Assembly (NCBI GenBank): GCA_001898505.1
Contig: MKTZ01000010.1
Location: 248,001 to 312,000 of the forward strand
Length of the DNA stretch: 64,000 bases
Reading direction: 5' to 3'
From: Sphingobacteriales bacterium 50-39
GTDB lineage: Bacteria; Bacteroidota; Bacteroidia; Chitinophagales; Chitinophagaceae
Shown here piece after piece: positions 56,338-64,000 of this stretch. Each line of letters opens with the position of its first letter. Position 1 is the first letter of the stretch. The translations under genes were made by a program, and so were the position numbers. The notes beneath the pieces were generated by a model that was not told the DNA's origin, searched no databases, and was given only the letters and a program-made list of their open reading frames with translations.

Positions 56338-56952
56338 ATGATGTCAAATTTCCAGGTCTTGAACGCCTATCTTTTCCAGCACAGAAGTATCAGCATTCCC
56401 GGGCTGGGTACTATCTATCTGGAGACCTTCCCCGCCAATGTGGATGTGGCTGACCGTACTATTTTACCTCCTTTGTACAAGTTCCGGTTTGACAAATATT
56501 TCGATAGTCCCGACAGGGAGTTTTTCGCCTATATTGCCAGTCAACGTAATGTCCTTGATTATGAGGCTATTAAATGGTACAATGAGTTCTCTACGGATCT
56601 TCGCAACCGGATACGTACAGAAGAAAAGGTGGACTGGGAAGGGGTAGGGACATTGAGCAAGGATGAGGGAGGAAACGTCCTGTTTGAGCCGGCATCCATG
56701 AGCGGGCTGTACATGGCGCCGACCCCGGCGATCCGTATCAATCGTCAAAATGCGCAGCATACATTATTGGTAGGCGACCAGGAGCGAACCAATGTAGAAA
56801 TGAATGAATGGCTGCATGACGAAGAAGCAGCCAGCAAGCGGAAATGGGCATGGTGGGTCGTTGCGTTGGTGCTGGCGATACTTGCTCTGGCGGCTCTTGG
56901 ATGGCATTTTTACGTCAATGGTTGGTCTATTGGAAATCAACGTACGCTGTGA
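56338..56952 (+). CDS. HU-CCDC81 domain protein with C-terminal transmembrane helix
   Basis: 204 residues; a second ATG follows directly. Residues 5-130 match the bacterial HU-CCDC81 pattern (FQVLNAYLFQHRSISIPGLG, LDYEAIKWYNEFSTDLRNRI, WEGVGTLSKDEGGNVLF). A single transmembrane helix lies at about 171-193 (WAWWVVALVLAILALAALGW). Many relatives continue with a periplasmic SPOR domain that binds denuded peptidoglycan; here the chain stops about ten residues after the helix, so SPOR is missing. HU-CCDC81 domains are thought to link cell-surface or division complexes rather than DNA. It belongs to the TPR/barrel operon, and the methyltransferase starts 1 bp after its stop. Confidence 0.82.
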   Translation: MMSNFQVLNAYLFQHRSISIPGLGTIYLETFPANVDVADRTILPPLYKFRFDKYFDSPDREFFAYIASQRNVLDYEAIKWYNEFSTDLRNRIRTEEKVDWEGVGTLSKDEGGNVLFEPASMSGLYMAPTPAIRINRQNAQHTLLVGDQERTNVEMNEWLHDEEAASKRKWAWWVVALVLAILALAALGWHFYVNGWSIGNQRTL

Positions 56953-56953
56953 A

Positions 56954-57856
56954 ATGCAACAAGAAAAATTGATACATTACCGAGTTTGTCCCTTATGTAA
57001 TTCCAGTGAAATAGCCGAGGCGTTGACTGCCCGTGATCATACGGTGTCGCAAAAGACCTTTTCCATCTGGGAATGCAGCGACTGTACCTTGCGATTTACG
57101 CAGGATGTGCCGGATGCCGCCTCTATCGGGGTGTATTATCAAAGTGAAAATTATATTTCCCATACGAATACCCGTAAAGGGCTGGTGAATTCACTGTACC
57201 ATACGGTACGAAAACAGACCTTATCGGACAAGCGCCGTCTTATTTCTTCCGCCACAGGGATGAAAGAAGGGAATCTATTGGATATCGGGGCGGGCACGGG
57301 TGCTTTTGTCGCTCATATGAAGCAGTATGGTTGGGATGTTGCGGGACTGGAGCCCGATGAAAAAGCCAGGGAGGTAGCGCTGACCCAAAATGAGGTGCAG
57401 TTGTCGCCTGTGTCCGATTTTTATTCCCTGCCCCCTGACAGCTATGATGCTGTTACACTATGGCATGTGTTAGAGCATGTACATGACTTGCACATTTATA
57501 TCGAACAATTGGCAAGATTATTAAAAAAAGAAGGACGGATCTTTATCGCGGTGCCTAATTACACCTCCCATGATGCGACTGTCTATCATGGCGCCTGGGC
57601 TGCTTATGACGTACCACGGCATCTCTATCATTTTTCTCCCGATGCTATGGAGAACCTTCTCACCCGGCATGGTCTGCAGTTGCAGGTGACCCGCCCGATG
57701 TGGTACGACAGCTTTTATATCAGCATGCTGAGCGAAAAATACCGGAACGGCAAGGGAAATATTGTCAGGGCCGTCTTTAACGGATTTATTTCCGATGTAA
57801 AGGCCTTTGTCGACAAATCCAGGTGCAGCAGCCTCATCTATGTGATAGGCAAATAA
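56954..57856 (+). CDS. Class I SAM-dependent methyltransferase with N-terminal zinc-ribbon
   Basis: 300 residues from the ATG at 56954, one base after the previous stop. The longer open frame upstream overlaps the HU gene and is not credible. Residues 9-45 hold a four-cysteine ribbon (RVCPLCNSS, WECSDCTLRF). The Rossmann methyltransferase core begins at about 105 (NLLDIGAGTGAFVAHMKQYG, motif I), then VAGLEPDEKAREVA, YDAVTLWHVLEHVHD (motif II) and LKKEGRIFIAVPN. The late YDVPRHLYHFSPDAMENLL is typical of the methyltransferase_23 group acting on sugars or lipids of surface polymers. The substrate is unknown. It converges with the glutaminyl cyclase gene 2 bp away. Confidence 0.9.
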   Translation: MQQEKLIHYRVCPLCNSSEIAEALTARDHTVSQKTFSIWECSDCTLRFTQDVPDAASIGVYYQSENYISHTNTRKGLVNSLYHTVRKQTLSDKRRLISSATGMKEGNLLDIGAGTGAFVAHMKQYGWDVAGLEPDEKAREVALTQNEVQLSPVSDFYSLPPDSYDAVTLWHVLEHVHDLHIYIEQLARLLKKEGRIFIAVPNYTSHDATVYHGAWAAYDVPRHLYHFSPDAMENLLTRHGLQLQVTRPMWYDSFYISMLSEKYRNGKGNIVRAVFNGFISDVKAFVDKSRCSSLIYVIGK

Positions 57857-57858
57857 CG

Positions 57859-58680
57859 TTAGAAATTAAATTTTATCTCATAGATGTCCGGCCACAGCTT
57901 GCCGGTGATGTATACCTTGCCGGTAGTGGAATCATAAGCTATTCCATTCATCGTATCGGCATGGGCATATTTGTTCAGTTCGGTGTTGAACAGTGTTTCC
58001 AGGTCCAGTTTGCCGACCACCTTCCCGCTGGAGGGATCGATCTTCAGGATATAATTGGTCTGCCATTGATTGGCATAGATAAAGCCATGGATCAGCTCCA
58101 GCTCGTTGATATTACTTACGGGGCCGTTATTGTCTGTCACACCTACTACCTTTACAAGCCGGAAGGTAGCGGGGTCTACATAGCTGATGTTGCTGGTGCC
58201 GTCGCTCATGATAAGATTGGCGCCGTCCGTAGTCATTCCCCATCCTTCCTTGACAGGCATAGTGAACTCTCCCAGCTTTTTAAAGGTTTTGGCATCGTAG
58301 ATAAAGCCTATTTTGGTCTGCCAGGTGAGCTGGTATACTTTATCATTCAGAAAGGTAATACCTTCTCCGAAATATTTATTCCTGTCCAACTCCACCTTGA
58401 TAGTGACCCGCCCTGTTTTAGGATCTACCACTCCGAACATGGACTTCCTGCTCTCGGGCATGGAGGGTTCCGTTCCTGTGCTTTCGTAGAGCTCTCCGTT
58501 ATGAAAAAGGAATCCTTCCGTGAAGGAGGTCGTATCATGGGGTAGGGTCCTTACCACGCTGTAATTGATCAGGGGAGTGGAGTTATCTTCCGTCCGCCCG
58601 GTGTTGACGTCGGGATTGGAGTTATTACAGGAGGCTAAAAGGCTTAGGGCAATGATGAGAAAAGGGATGGACTTCTTCAT
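57859..58680 (-). CDS. Glutaminyl-peptide cyclotransferase lipoprotein
   Basis: 273 residues from the ATG at 58680. The earlier in-frame ATG at 58701 lies on the -7 box and cannot be used from that promoter. The lipoprotein signal (MKKSIPFLIIALSLLASCNN) puts the acylated Cys near residue 18. The five-bladed propeller of the plant/bacterial glutaminyl cyclase family is recognised by HDTTSFTEGFLFHNGELYES, YFGEGITFLNDKVYQLTWQT, EGWGMTTDGANLIMSDGTSN, INELELIHGFIYANQWQTNY and MNGIAYDSTTGKVYITGKLW. It converts N-terminal Gln of exported proteins to pyroglutamate. This suits Bacteroidota, where many signal-peptidase products begin with Gln, as in several proteins of this window (cleavage after A before Q). 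Confidence 0.92.
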   Translation of the reverse strand: MKKSIPFLIIALSLLASCNNSNPDVNTGRTEDNSTPLINYSVVRTLPHDTTSFTEGFLFHNGELYESTGTEPSMPESRKSMFGVVDPKTGRVTIKVELDRNKYFGEGITFLNDKVYQLTWQTKIGFIYDAKTFKKLGEFTMPVKEGWGMTTDGANLIMSDGTSNISYVDPATFRLVKVVGVTDNNGPVSNINELELIHGFIYANQWQTNYILKIDPSSGKVVGKLDLETLFNTELNKYAHADTMNGIAYDSTTGKVYITGKLWPDIYEIKFNF

Positions 58681-58698
58681 AATGAGACTGGTAAGGGG

Positions 58699-58729
58699 CA
58701 AATTTAAGGTTCTCCCTGTCTTTAGCCAA
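58699..58729 (-). promoter_or_regulatory. Promoter of the glutaminyl cyclase gene
   Basis: On the minus strand TAAATTTG (58706-58699) is an exact TAnnTTTG -7 box. TTG (58729-58727) lies 20 bp upstream, the preferred distance for the -33 element. Transcription should start near 58692, giving a leader of about 12 bases to the ATG at 58680. Confidence 0.6.
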
Positions 58730-58954
58730 CGTTCTTAGGGCTGTTTGGGACTAATTGTAAAAATTTTAGCATAAAAGCTTGCATTTGTGCCGAAAAATGT
58801 ATTGTTTTACAGTAGCTTATCATCTGTTTATCACCCATTTAGCTCCTGCTAATTTCTCTTTTCTCACCGGATGATATCTGACAGATCCCCCAATATCCAT
58901 TTCGACATTTTCTTAAAATCCAACACTTATGGAAGCCTTTGAAAAGAAGGTACC

Positions 58955-60232
58955 ATGAGACATTTTTTACGGTTGTCCGTATTCTTATTGTTATTGTTCA
59001 GATACCCCGCAATAGCTCAACAGGGTTGCCGTGCTGTCGACTATAAACAGGACCTGTTACGTAAGGATCCGGAACTGGCCGCGCGAATTATGGATATCGA
59101 ACGGTTTACGCGTCAGCAGGTGCAACATTCTTCCCCCATCGCTACGGGCACCGAGAATGCCAGCCACAATGATAAAAGTTTCACCACCATCACCATCCCG
59201 GTGGTAGTCCATATCGTCTACAACAACGCTGCCCAGAATATCAGTGATGCCCAGGTGCAATCCCAGATCGCCGTATTGAACAGAGATTACGGCAAGCAAA
59301 ACCCCGATACGTCCAGGATACCTTCTTATTACAAGGGGCTGGCGGCCGACTGCGGTATACGGTTCGCGCTTGCCAATGTAGACACCAATGGCGGCACAAC
59401 CTCAGGTATTGTTCGCCGGCGGACCATACAGCAGCAGTTCACGTATGACGACGCGGTCAAGTTCACGGCGAGAGGAGGAGATGATGGATGGGACAGGGAT
59501 CGTTATTTAAATATCTGGGTAACTAATTTGTCGAATGGAGTTCTTGGTTATTCCAGCGTACCGGGCTGTGCGAAACCCAATGACGGGGTCGTGATCAGCT
59601 ACACTGCTTTTGGTACGATGGGGACGGCCACGGCGCCCTTCAATCTTGGCAGGACTGCCACGCATGAGATCGGTCACTGGCTGAACCTGATCCATGTTTG
59701 GGGCGATGCGGACTGTGGCGATGACTATGTGGCTGATACTCCCCCGCAGAGCGCTGCTACGCATGGCAACCCCAGCGGCATCATCATCTCCTGTGGCAAT
59801 ACTCCTTACGGCAATCTGTATATGGATTACATGGATTTTACGGATGACGTCGGGATGCATCTCTTCACCTATGGCCAACGGGACAGGATGAGGGCTTTAT
59901 TTGCTCCGGGTGGGTTCAGGCATGCGTTGCTGTCCTCTACCGGCCTGGCGCCAGGGACCGTTATCGGGCCATTACCCAGCGGGCCTTCCAGCGGCAGTGC
60001 GTCTATCCGGCTGCAACCCAATCCTGTCACAGGACCTGTATGGATCATTTCGTCAGATGCGTCGAATACCGGCGCTGTGCTGGATATCTTTAACCTGGTG
60101 GGGCAAAAAGTAATGACCACCCGCATCGCGGGGGGCTCTTTCCAACTGGATCTTTCATCCCTTCCCAAAGGACTTTATTTTATTCACGTAAACGGGGACG
60201 GCGGGAACAGCCTGAAGCTGGTGAAGCTGTAG
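58955..60232 (+). CDS. Secreted zinc metalloprotease (M43/pappalysin type) with T9SS sorting signal
   Basis: 425 residues. A signal peptide (residues 1-22, ending AIAQQ) precedes a propeptide-like segment to about 80. The catalytic domain runs from about 80 to 325, with the extended zinc motif HEIGHWLNLIH at about 237-247 (HExxHxxxxxH) and the Met-turn region YMDYMDFTDD near 289. The last 75 residues form a type A T9SS C-terminal domain (IRLQPNPVTGPVWIISS, AVLDIFNLVGQKVMTTRI, LPKGLYFIHVNGDGGNSLKL). The protein is therefore exported through the type IX system and shed or anchored at the surface, where it degrades proteins. It stands alone on the plus strand. Confidence 0.93.
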   Translation: MRHFLRLSVFLLLLFRYPAIAQQGCRAVDYKQDLLRKDPELAARIMDIERFTRQQVQHSSPIATGTENASHNDKSFTTITIPVVVHIVYNNAAQNISDAQVQSQIAVLNRDYGKQNPDTSRIPSYYKGLAADCGIRFALANVDTNGGTTSGIVRRRTIQQQFTYDDAVKFTARGGDDGWDRDRYLNIWVTNLSNGVLGYSSVPGCAKPNDGVVISYTAFGTMGTATAPFNLGRTATHEIGHWLNLIHVWGDADCGDDYVADTPPQSAATHGNPSGIIISCGNTPYGNLYMDYMDFTDDVGMHLFTYGQRDRMRALFAPGGFRHALLSSTGLAPGTVIGPLPSGPSSGSASIRLQPNPVTGPVWIISSDASNTGAVLDIFNLVGQKVMTTRIAGGSFQLDLSSLPKGLYFIHVNGDGGNSLKLVKL

Positions 60233-60243
60233 GACTGCGGGGC

Positions 60244-63200
60244 CTATTTTCTCAGCACCTGTACCTTACGTCCATAGGAAGCTGCTACGAGGAATCTGTA
60301 TTTCTTCCCCCGGACGTCTATAAGGCTACGCGTATCGCCCGGGATACACAGCCCTGTTTCGGTGTATGGTCGCGGCGTGAAATTCCCTTTACCATCTCCC
60401 TCCAGAACGAGGCCGATACCGGCATCCAATGGTCCCAATTGTGCGCGGAACGGGTATAGATTACCTGCGAGGATCAGACTGGAACTGTCTTCCATGACCA
60501 TGCCATTGATCACGCTGATCTGCGCCCTGGTGGGCAAGGGGCTTATTGTCCAATGATGGCTGCCGTCGTTGCGGAAGAAGCTGCTGGACAGCATGCGGAT
60601 GCTGCTGATATGCGCGGCCGCCAATTGCTCCGGTGTAAAGATGTCCTGCATCTGAGCATCTGCGTAGGCGGCATAGCGGGCAAATTTTTTCTGTTGCGCG
60701 GGGATCTCCCGGAGCAGCTCGTCCCTGGATGCATAGGGATAGCTTTTGCCTTGAATATAATAAGTAAGGAAGGGATCGAAAGTACCGTTGCCGCTGAAGT
60801 CGCCGTAATAGATTTCCAGCGGTTGCCCATCGGAGGCTTTGAACTGCGTGTTGGTCCCCAGATTGCCTACGATGAGGTCGGTGTCGCCGTCGTGGTCAAA
60901 ATCAGCGGCCAATATCGAGGTCCACCAGCCCTGGCTGCGTTCGAGTCCATAGGCAGCAGTCTTGTCAATCAATTGTCCGTGCTCGTTCTCGAATATCGAA
61001 AGGGGCATGAACAGTCCGGCAAGGACCAGGTCCGGCCAGCCGTCTTTATTAAGATCAATCCAGCAGGCGTCCGAGACCATACCGGGACGTTGTAGCGTGC
61101 TGTCGCGCTGGGAAGCATCTTTTTCAAAGCGGATATGACCCTGTGTGCTTTTATTTTTTAACAGCAGGCTTTCCGGGGGAGTGGGAAAGAGGTTGGGCAT
61201 CAGCTTGCCGCCTACAAAAAGGTCCGGCAGGCCGTCCTTGTCATAATCGGCTGCTTTTACACAGCCACCACTGAGGGTTTCAGCGGGGAGGGCGTCGGGG
61301 AGATATCGGAAATTGCCTTTTCCGTCATTTTCAAAAAATCTGTCCTGGTAGTTGTGACTCCCCGGGGTGTAATCGGCTCCACCGCTGACGAGGTACAGGT
61401 CCAGATCGCCATCACCGTCGGCATCGAAGAACAGGGCGGCTGTATTGGTATGGTCCAGATCGAGGTTCCAGGGTTGTGATGGGGCAGGTTTAAAATGGCC
61501 ATCGGGTGTCTGTAAGTAGAGCGTGCTGGCCTGCCCGGCGCTGCCACCGATGAAGAGGTCTTCCAGTCCATCCCCATCGATATCGCCTTTGGCGAGGCAG
61601 GGGCCTATGTGAGAGACCTGGTAGGGTAGAAGGGGCGATACCTTGAAGTCTACGAAATTGGAGCCTTTATGAATATAGTTGATGCCGGAGGTGGAGGTGA
61701 TGTCGGTGTATAGTAGGGAAGACGGAGGATGGAGGGATATGTCGATGTCTTCAGAATTGGCTTGGTGCAAGGTAAGCAAGGTATCAGCAATGACGCGCTG
61801 TAGCCGGGTGACCCTGCCTGTGGGCCAGGTAACTGTGACATCGGCGATGGAGTCCTTACCAAGCCCAAAGTGCATGATGGGGTCGATGGAAGACTGGAAC
61901 CCGCGGGTAAGGTATTGTTCCTGGTATTGTGAGCCGTTGTTGGTGGAGACCTGTACTTTAGCGCCGATGCCATCCGTGTTGAGACCCTCGCCTTTCAGTT
62001 TGATGCGCAGGTAATGTCCCTGGTGAGTATTGTTCCGATAGATGATGGGGGCGTCATTCAGGGTATTGATGACCAGGTCGAGATCGCCATCGTTGTCGAG
62101 GTCCACATAAGCAGCGCCGTTGCTGACTGTATGCCGTGTCAGTCCCCAGTCTTCACTGACATTGGTGAAGGTGAGGTCATGGTTGTTGTGAAAAAGATAA
62201 TTTGTTTTCTTTGTAGAGGGCATGTCCTGCACGAGCTTCCACATCTCCACCTTATTACCCATTTTCTCGGCTTGCCCTGTGGTATAGCCCGATGTATATT
62301 TTACAAAATCCAGGTTGGTCATGTCCCGCAGGATGCCGTTGGAGATAAAGAGGTCTTTCCAGCCGTCGTTGTCAAAGTCGGCGAAGAGAGGGGCCCAGCT
62401 CCAGTCTGTATTGGATATGCCGGCCATTTGGCCTACTTCGCTGAACATGGGAATGCCGGCGGTGTCGAGGCCGTTGTTCAGCTGGAGGGTATTGCGCATC
62501 TGCTGGTAATGGAAGCCATGTTCGGCCCGCATAGTGTATTTATCGTAGGTGTCGGGACCGCGCAGGAGCTTTTGCCGGTGATTGTCTTCCGGCAGCATGT
62601 CCATAACAGCGATATCGGGCAGTCCGTCATTGTTGTAGTCCGCGATGTCCGAACCCATCGCGAATTCGGAAATATGGCGCGTAGCTTTGGTGAGGACCTC
62701 TTTAAATGTGCCGTCGTGGTTGTTGAGATACATGAAGTCCCGCTCGTCGTAATCGTTGGTAACGTATATATCGGGCCAGCCATCGTTATTTATATCGCTG
62801 ATGGAGACGCTGAGCCCGAAGTTGAGACCGCTGCCATCGATGTGGGCTTGTTCGCTGATGTCGGTGAAATGCCCGTTGTCGTTGCGATAGAGCCGATTGC
62901 CGAATTTGGGATGTCTTTTGGCCCGCAGCTTTTCCGTATTGAAGAACGGGTTGAAGAACATGTCGGCATGATCCACCATGAACATGTCCAGGTCACCATC
63001 ATGGTCCATATCGAAAAAGGCTACGGTCGTGGTGTAGGTGCCAGGGGCGTCCAGTCCGAATGCTTTGGCTTCTTCCTTGAAGGTGGGAATGCCGTCCTTT
63101 ACACCCTGGTTGATATATAGTTCCTTCCGCCTGTCTTCGTCCGTGCCCGGACCCGAATAGCATACGTAGATGTCGGGAAGCCCGTCCCCATTGACGTCTG

Positions 63201-63552
63201 CGATGACGGCGCCAGTCTTCCATTTAGGCCTGCCCTGCACTCCCGCCCGCGCCGCCACCTCCTCAAATTGAAATCCGCCCCGGTTGAGATACAGTTTATC
63301 GGGGCCCATATTGCATGTGAAATAAAGATCGGGAAGACCATCTCCGTTGAGGTCTCCGACGGCAACACCGGCTCCGTTGTAAAGGTATTCGTAGGTGAGT
63401 ATGTTATAGTCTACATCTTCTTTTATTTCATTACGGAAATCAATATGCGTAATAGAGGAGGGCATTTCCGTAAAAAGGGTATTCTTCTTTTCTAATTGAT
63501 GGCAGGAAGTGAAAAATATTAGTAAAAAAGAACAGCGCCTTAATATCTTCAT
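60244..63552 (-). CDS. FG-GAP/VCBS repeat lipoprotein with UnbV (ASPIC) domain
   Basis: 1102 residues with a lipoprotein signal (MKILRRCSFLLIFFTSCHQ, Cys near residue 17). Calcium-binding FG-GAP blades recur throughout (VAVGDLNGDGLPDLYFTCNM, VIADVNGDGLPDIYVCYSG, VSISDINNDGWPDIYVTNDY, GDIDGDGLEDLFIGGSAG, LAADFDHDGDTDLIVGNLG), forming two integrin-like propellers. Between them at about 505-575 is the UnbV/ASPIC domain (GHYLRIKLKGEGLNTDGIGA, ITVTWPTGRVTRLQ-like end). In Bacteroidota these large lipoproteins often sit beside SusCD clusters and ECF sigma genes, as here with the divergent sigma gene 60 bp away. They probably bind substrate at the surface; no catalytic residue can be assigned. Confidence 0.9.
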   Translation of the reverse strand: MKILRRCSFLLIFFTSCHQLEKKNTLFTEMPSSITHIDFRNEIKEDVDYNILTYEYLYNGAGVAVGDLNGDGLPDLYFTCNMGPDKLYLNRGGFQFEEVAARAGVQGRPKWKTGAVIADVNGDGLPDIYVCYSGPGTDEDRRKELYINQGVKDGIPTFKEEAKAFGLDAPGTYTTTVAFFDMDHDGDLDMFMVDHADMFFNPFFNTEKLRAKRHPKFGNRLYRNDNGHFTDISEQAHIDGSGLNFGLSVSISDINNDGWPDIYVTNDYDERDFMYLNNHDGTFKEVLTKATRHISEFAMGSDIADYNNDGLPDIAVMDMLPEDNHRQKLLRGPDTYDKYTMRAEHGFHYQQMRNTLQLNNGLDTAGIPMFSEVGQMAGISNTDWSWAPLFADFDNDGWKDLFISNGILRDMTNLDFVKYTSGYTTGQAEKMGNKVEMWKLVQDMPSTKKTNYLFHNNHDLTFTNVSEDWGLTRHTVSNGAAYVDLDNDGDLDLVINTLNDAPIIYRNNTHQGHYLRIKLKGEGLNTDGIGAKVQVSTNNGSQYQEQYLTRGFQSSIDPIMHFGLGKDSIADVTVTWPTGRVTRLQRVIADTLLTLHQANSEDIDISLHPPSSLLYTDITSTSGINYIHKGSNFVDFKVSPLLPYQVSHIGPCLAKGDIDGDGLEDLFIGGSAGQASTLYLQTPDGHFKPAPSQPWNLDLDHTNTAALFFDADGDGDLDLYLVSGGADYTPGSHNYQDRFFENDGKGNFRYLPDALPAETLSGGCVKAADYDKDGLPDLFVGGKLMPNLFPTPPESLLLKNKSTQGHIRFEKDASQRDSTLQRPGMVSDACWIDLNKDGWPDLVLAGLFMPLSIFENEHGQLIDKTAAYGLERSQGWWTSILAADFDHDGDTDLIVGNLGTNTQFKASDGQPLEIYYGDFSGNGTFDPFLTYYIQGKSYPYASRDELLREIPAQQKKFARYAAYADAQMQDIFTPEQLAAAHISSIRMLSSSFFRNDGSHHWTISPLPTRAQISVINGMVMEDSSSLILAGNLYPFRAQLGPLDAGIGLVLEGDGKGNFTPRPYTETGLCIPGDTRSLIDVRGKKYRFLVAASYGRKVQVLRK

Positions 63553-63612
63553 AAAATGAAATTATAATATTATTTAGAAAATTCTCCTAACTTTATTTTG
63601 TAATGTAAGGCT

Positions 63613-64000
63613 ATGGGCTCCGATTGTAAACTGCTATTCGAGAAAATTGGAAGAGGCGATGAAGCCGCCTTCAGGGAATTCTTTGAGCAGTACAGGTCCA
63701 GGGTTTATAATACCGCCTTTAAGTTAACAAAATCAACCTTCGCGGCGGAAGAGATCACGCAAGACACTTTTATCAGTATCTGGACAGGACGGGTGCATCT
63801 CATTCACGTAGACAATCCGCTGGGGTATCTTCATACCGCCCTGTACAACAAGATAAGCCGTCATCTAAAGAAGGAGGCCAATAAGGCGCGCATCCTCCGG
63901 CTGTCCGGGTGGCATGCGAGGGAATGGGTGAATGAAACAGAGGAAAGGATATATGCTAATGAAGGTCAGCGATTTATCAATAATGCGCTTGCGCAGCTGT
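63613..64000 (+). CDS. ECF RNA polymerase sigma factor (partial)
   Basis: 129 codons are present before the right edge, without a stop. Region 2 is complete (GDEAAFREFFEQYRSRVYNT, AAEEITQDTFISIWTGRVHL, GYLHTALYNKISRHLKKEAN), and the region 4 beginning is just reached (FINNALAQL). It diverges from the FG-GAP lipoprotein gene with a 60-bp AT-rich gap that holds TAACTTTA, one mismatch from a -7 box. By analogy with the locus at 35.8 kb, a FecR anti-sigma and a SusCD pair probably follow beyond the window. Confidence 0.9.
   Translation, partial: MGSDCKLLFEKIGRGDEAAFREFFEQYRSRVYNTAFKLTKSTFAAEEITQDTFISIWTGRVHLIHVDNPLGYLHTALYNKISRHLKKEANKARILRLSGWHAREWVNETEERIYANEGQRFINNALAQL

Noticed and set aside
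56804-56953. Extended N-terminus of the methyltransferase
   Set aside because: It overlaps the HU-CCDC81 gene and has an Arg/Trp-rich composition unlike either family; the ATG at 56954 fits the zinc ribbon.
58678-58701. Start of the glutaminyl cyclase at 58701
   Set aside because: That ATG overlaps the -7 box, and the lipoprotein signal begins properly at 58680.
62014-63120. Plus-strand open frame of 368 codons rich in Val/Ile
   Set aside because: It is antisense to the FG-GAP repeats; the periodic Asp codons (GAC/GAT) read as Val/Ile on the other strand.

Overview
The window looks like a chromosomal segment of a Bacteroidota bacterium, most probably family Chitinophagaceae. The grounds are a SusC/SusD pair with its own ECF sigma and FecR anti-sigma factors, a type IX secretion C-terminal signal, thrombospondin-3/OmpA, HU-CCDC81 and FG-GAP/UnbV proteins, giant YD-repeat (Rhs) proteins, and Bacteroidetes-type -7 boxes (TAnnTTTG). 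Coding density is high and base composition is near 50% GC, apart from an AT-rich patch at about 27.3-30.7 kb. No rRNA, tRNA, CRISPR array or complete insertion sequence was recognised.

Left edge (1-2.9 kb): a truncated MocR/PdxR-type regulator diverges from a GNAT acetyltransferase and a lipocalin-like secreted protein. Two AACTGG-nn-TAGTT dyads 23 bp apart lie between them and look like the regulator's operator. An OmpA/TSP3 outer-membrane protein converges on them.

3.5-28.7 kb: one continuous plus-strand locus. It encodes an Ig/tail-fibre-like coiled-coil protein, an outer-membrane barrel protein with a coiled coil, an Fn3-like protein, a 2583-aa surface protein (Rhs-like N-terminus, PA14, DNRLRE), a LolA-like periplasmic protein, and a 3767-aa YD-repeat protein with a C-terminal toxin-like module, followed by a one-base-overlapping helical-repeat immunity candidate. 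A 3 x 21-bp repeat lies upstream. This is the strongest candidate for an incompletely described system: a giant Rhs toxin with a dedicated set of envelope proteins.

28.7-31.4 kb: an AT-rich decay zone. A DUF4291 gene has lost its start through a one-base slip in A5, a small secreted protein follows, then a 177-bp element bounded by 17-bp inverted repeats, and directly after it a NUMOD1 DNA-binding gene broken by two frameshifts.

31.4-35.0 kb: minus-strand housekeeping genes, cinA, a 2-oxoacid dehydrogenase E2 and a conserved hypothetical.

35.2-49.9 kb: a plus-strand SusCD-type operon: lipoprotein, ECF sigma, FecR, SusC, SusD, ceramidase-fold hydrolase, PhoPQ-related hydrolase, alkaline-phosphatase-superfamily enzyme, and a triple fusion (glycerophosphodiesterase, alpha/beta esterase, YdjC deacetylase). 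The enzymes suggest an acylated, phosphodiester-containing substrate rather than a plain glycan.

49.9-64.0 kb: a minus-strand YbgC thioesterase/membrane protein/DoxX group, then a plus-strand TPR/outer-membrane barrel/HU-CCDC81/methyltransferase group, a glutaminyl cyclase lipoprotein with a good promoter, a secreted M43-type metalloprotease, a large FG-GAP lipoprotein, and a second ECF sigma factor cut by the right edge.
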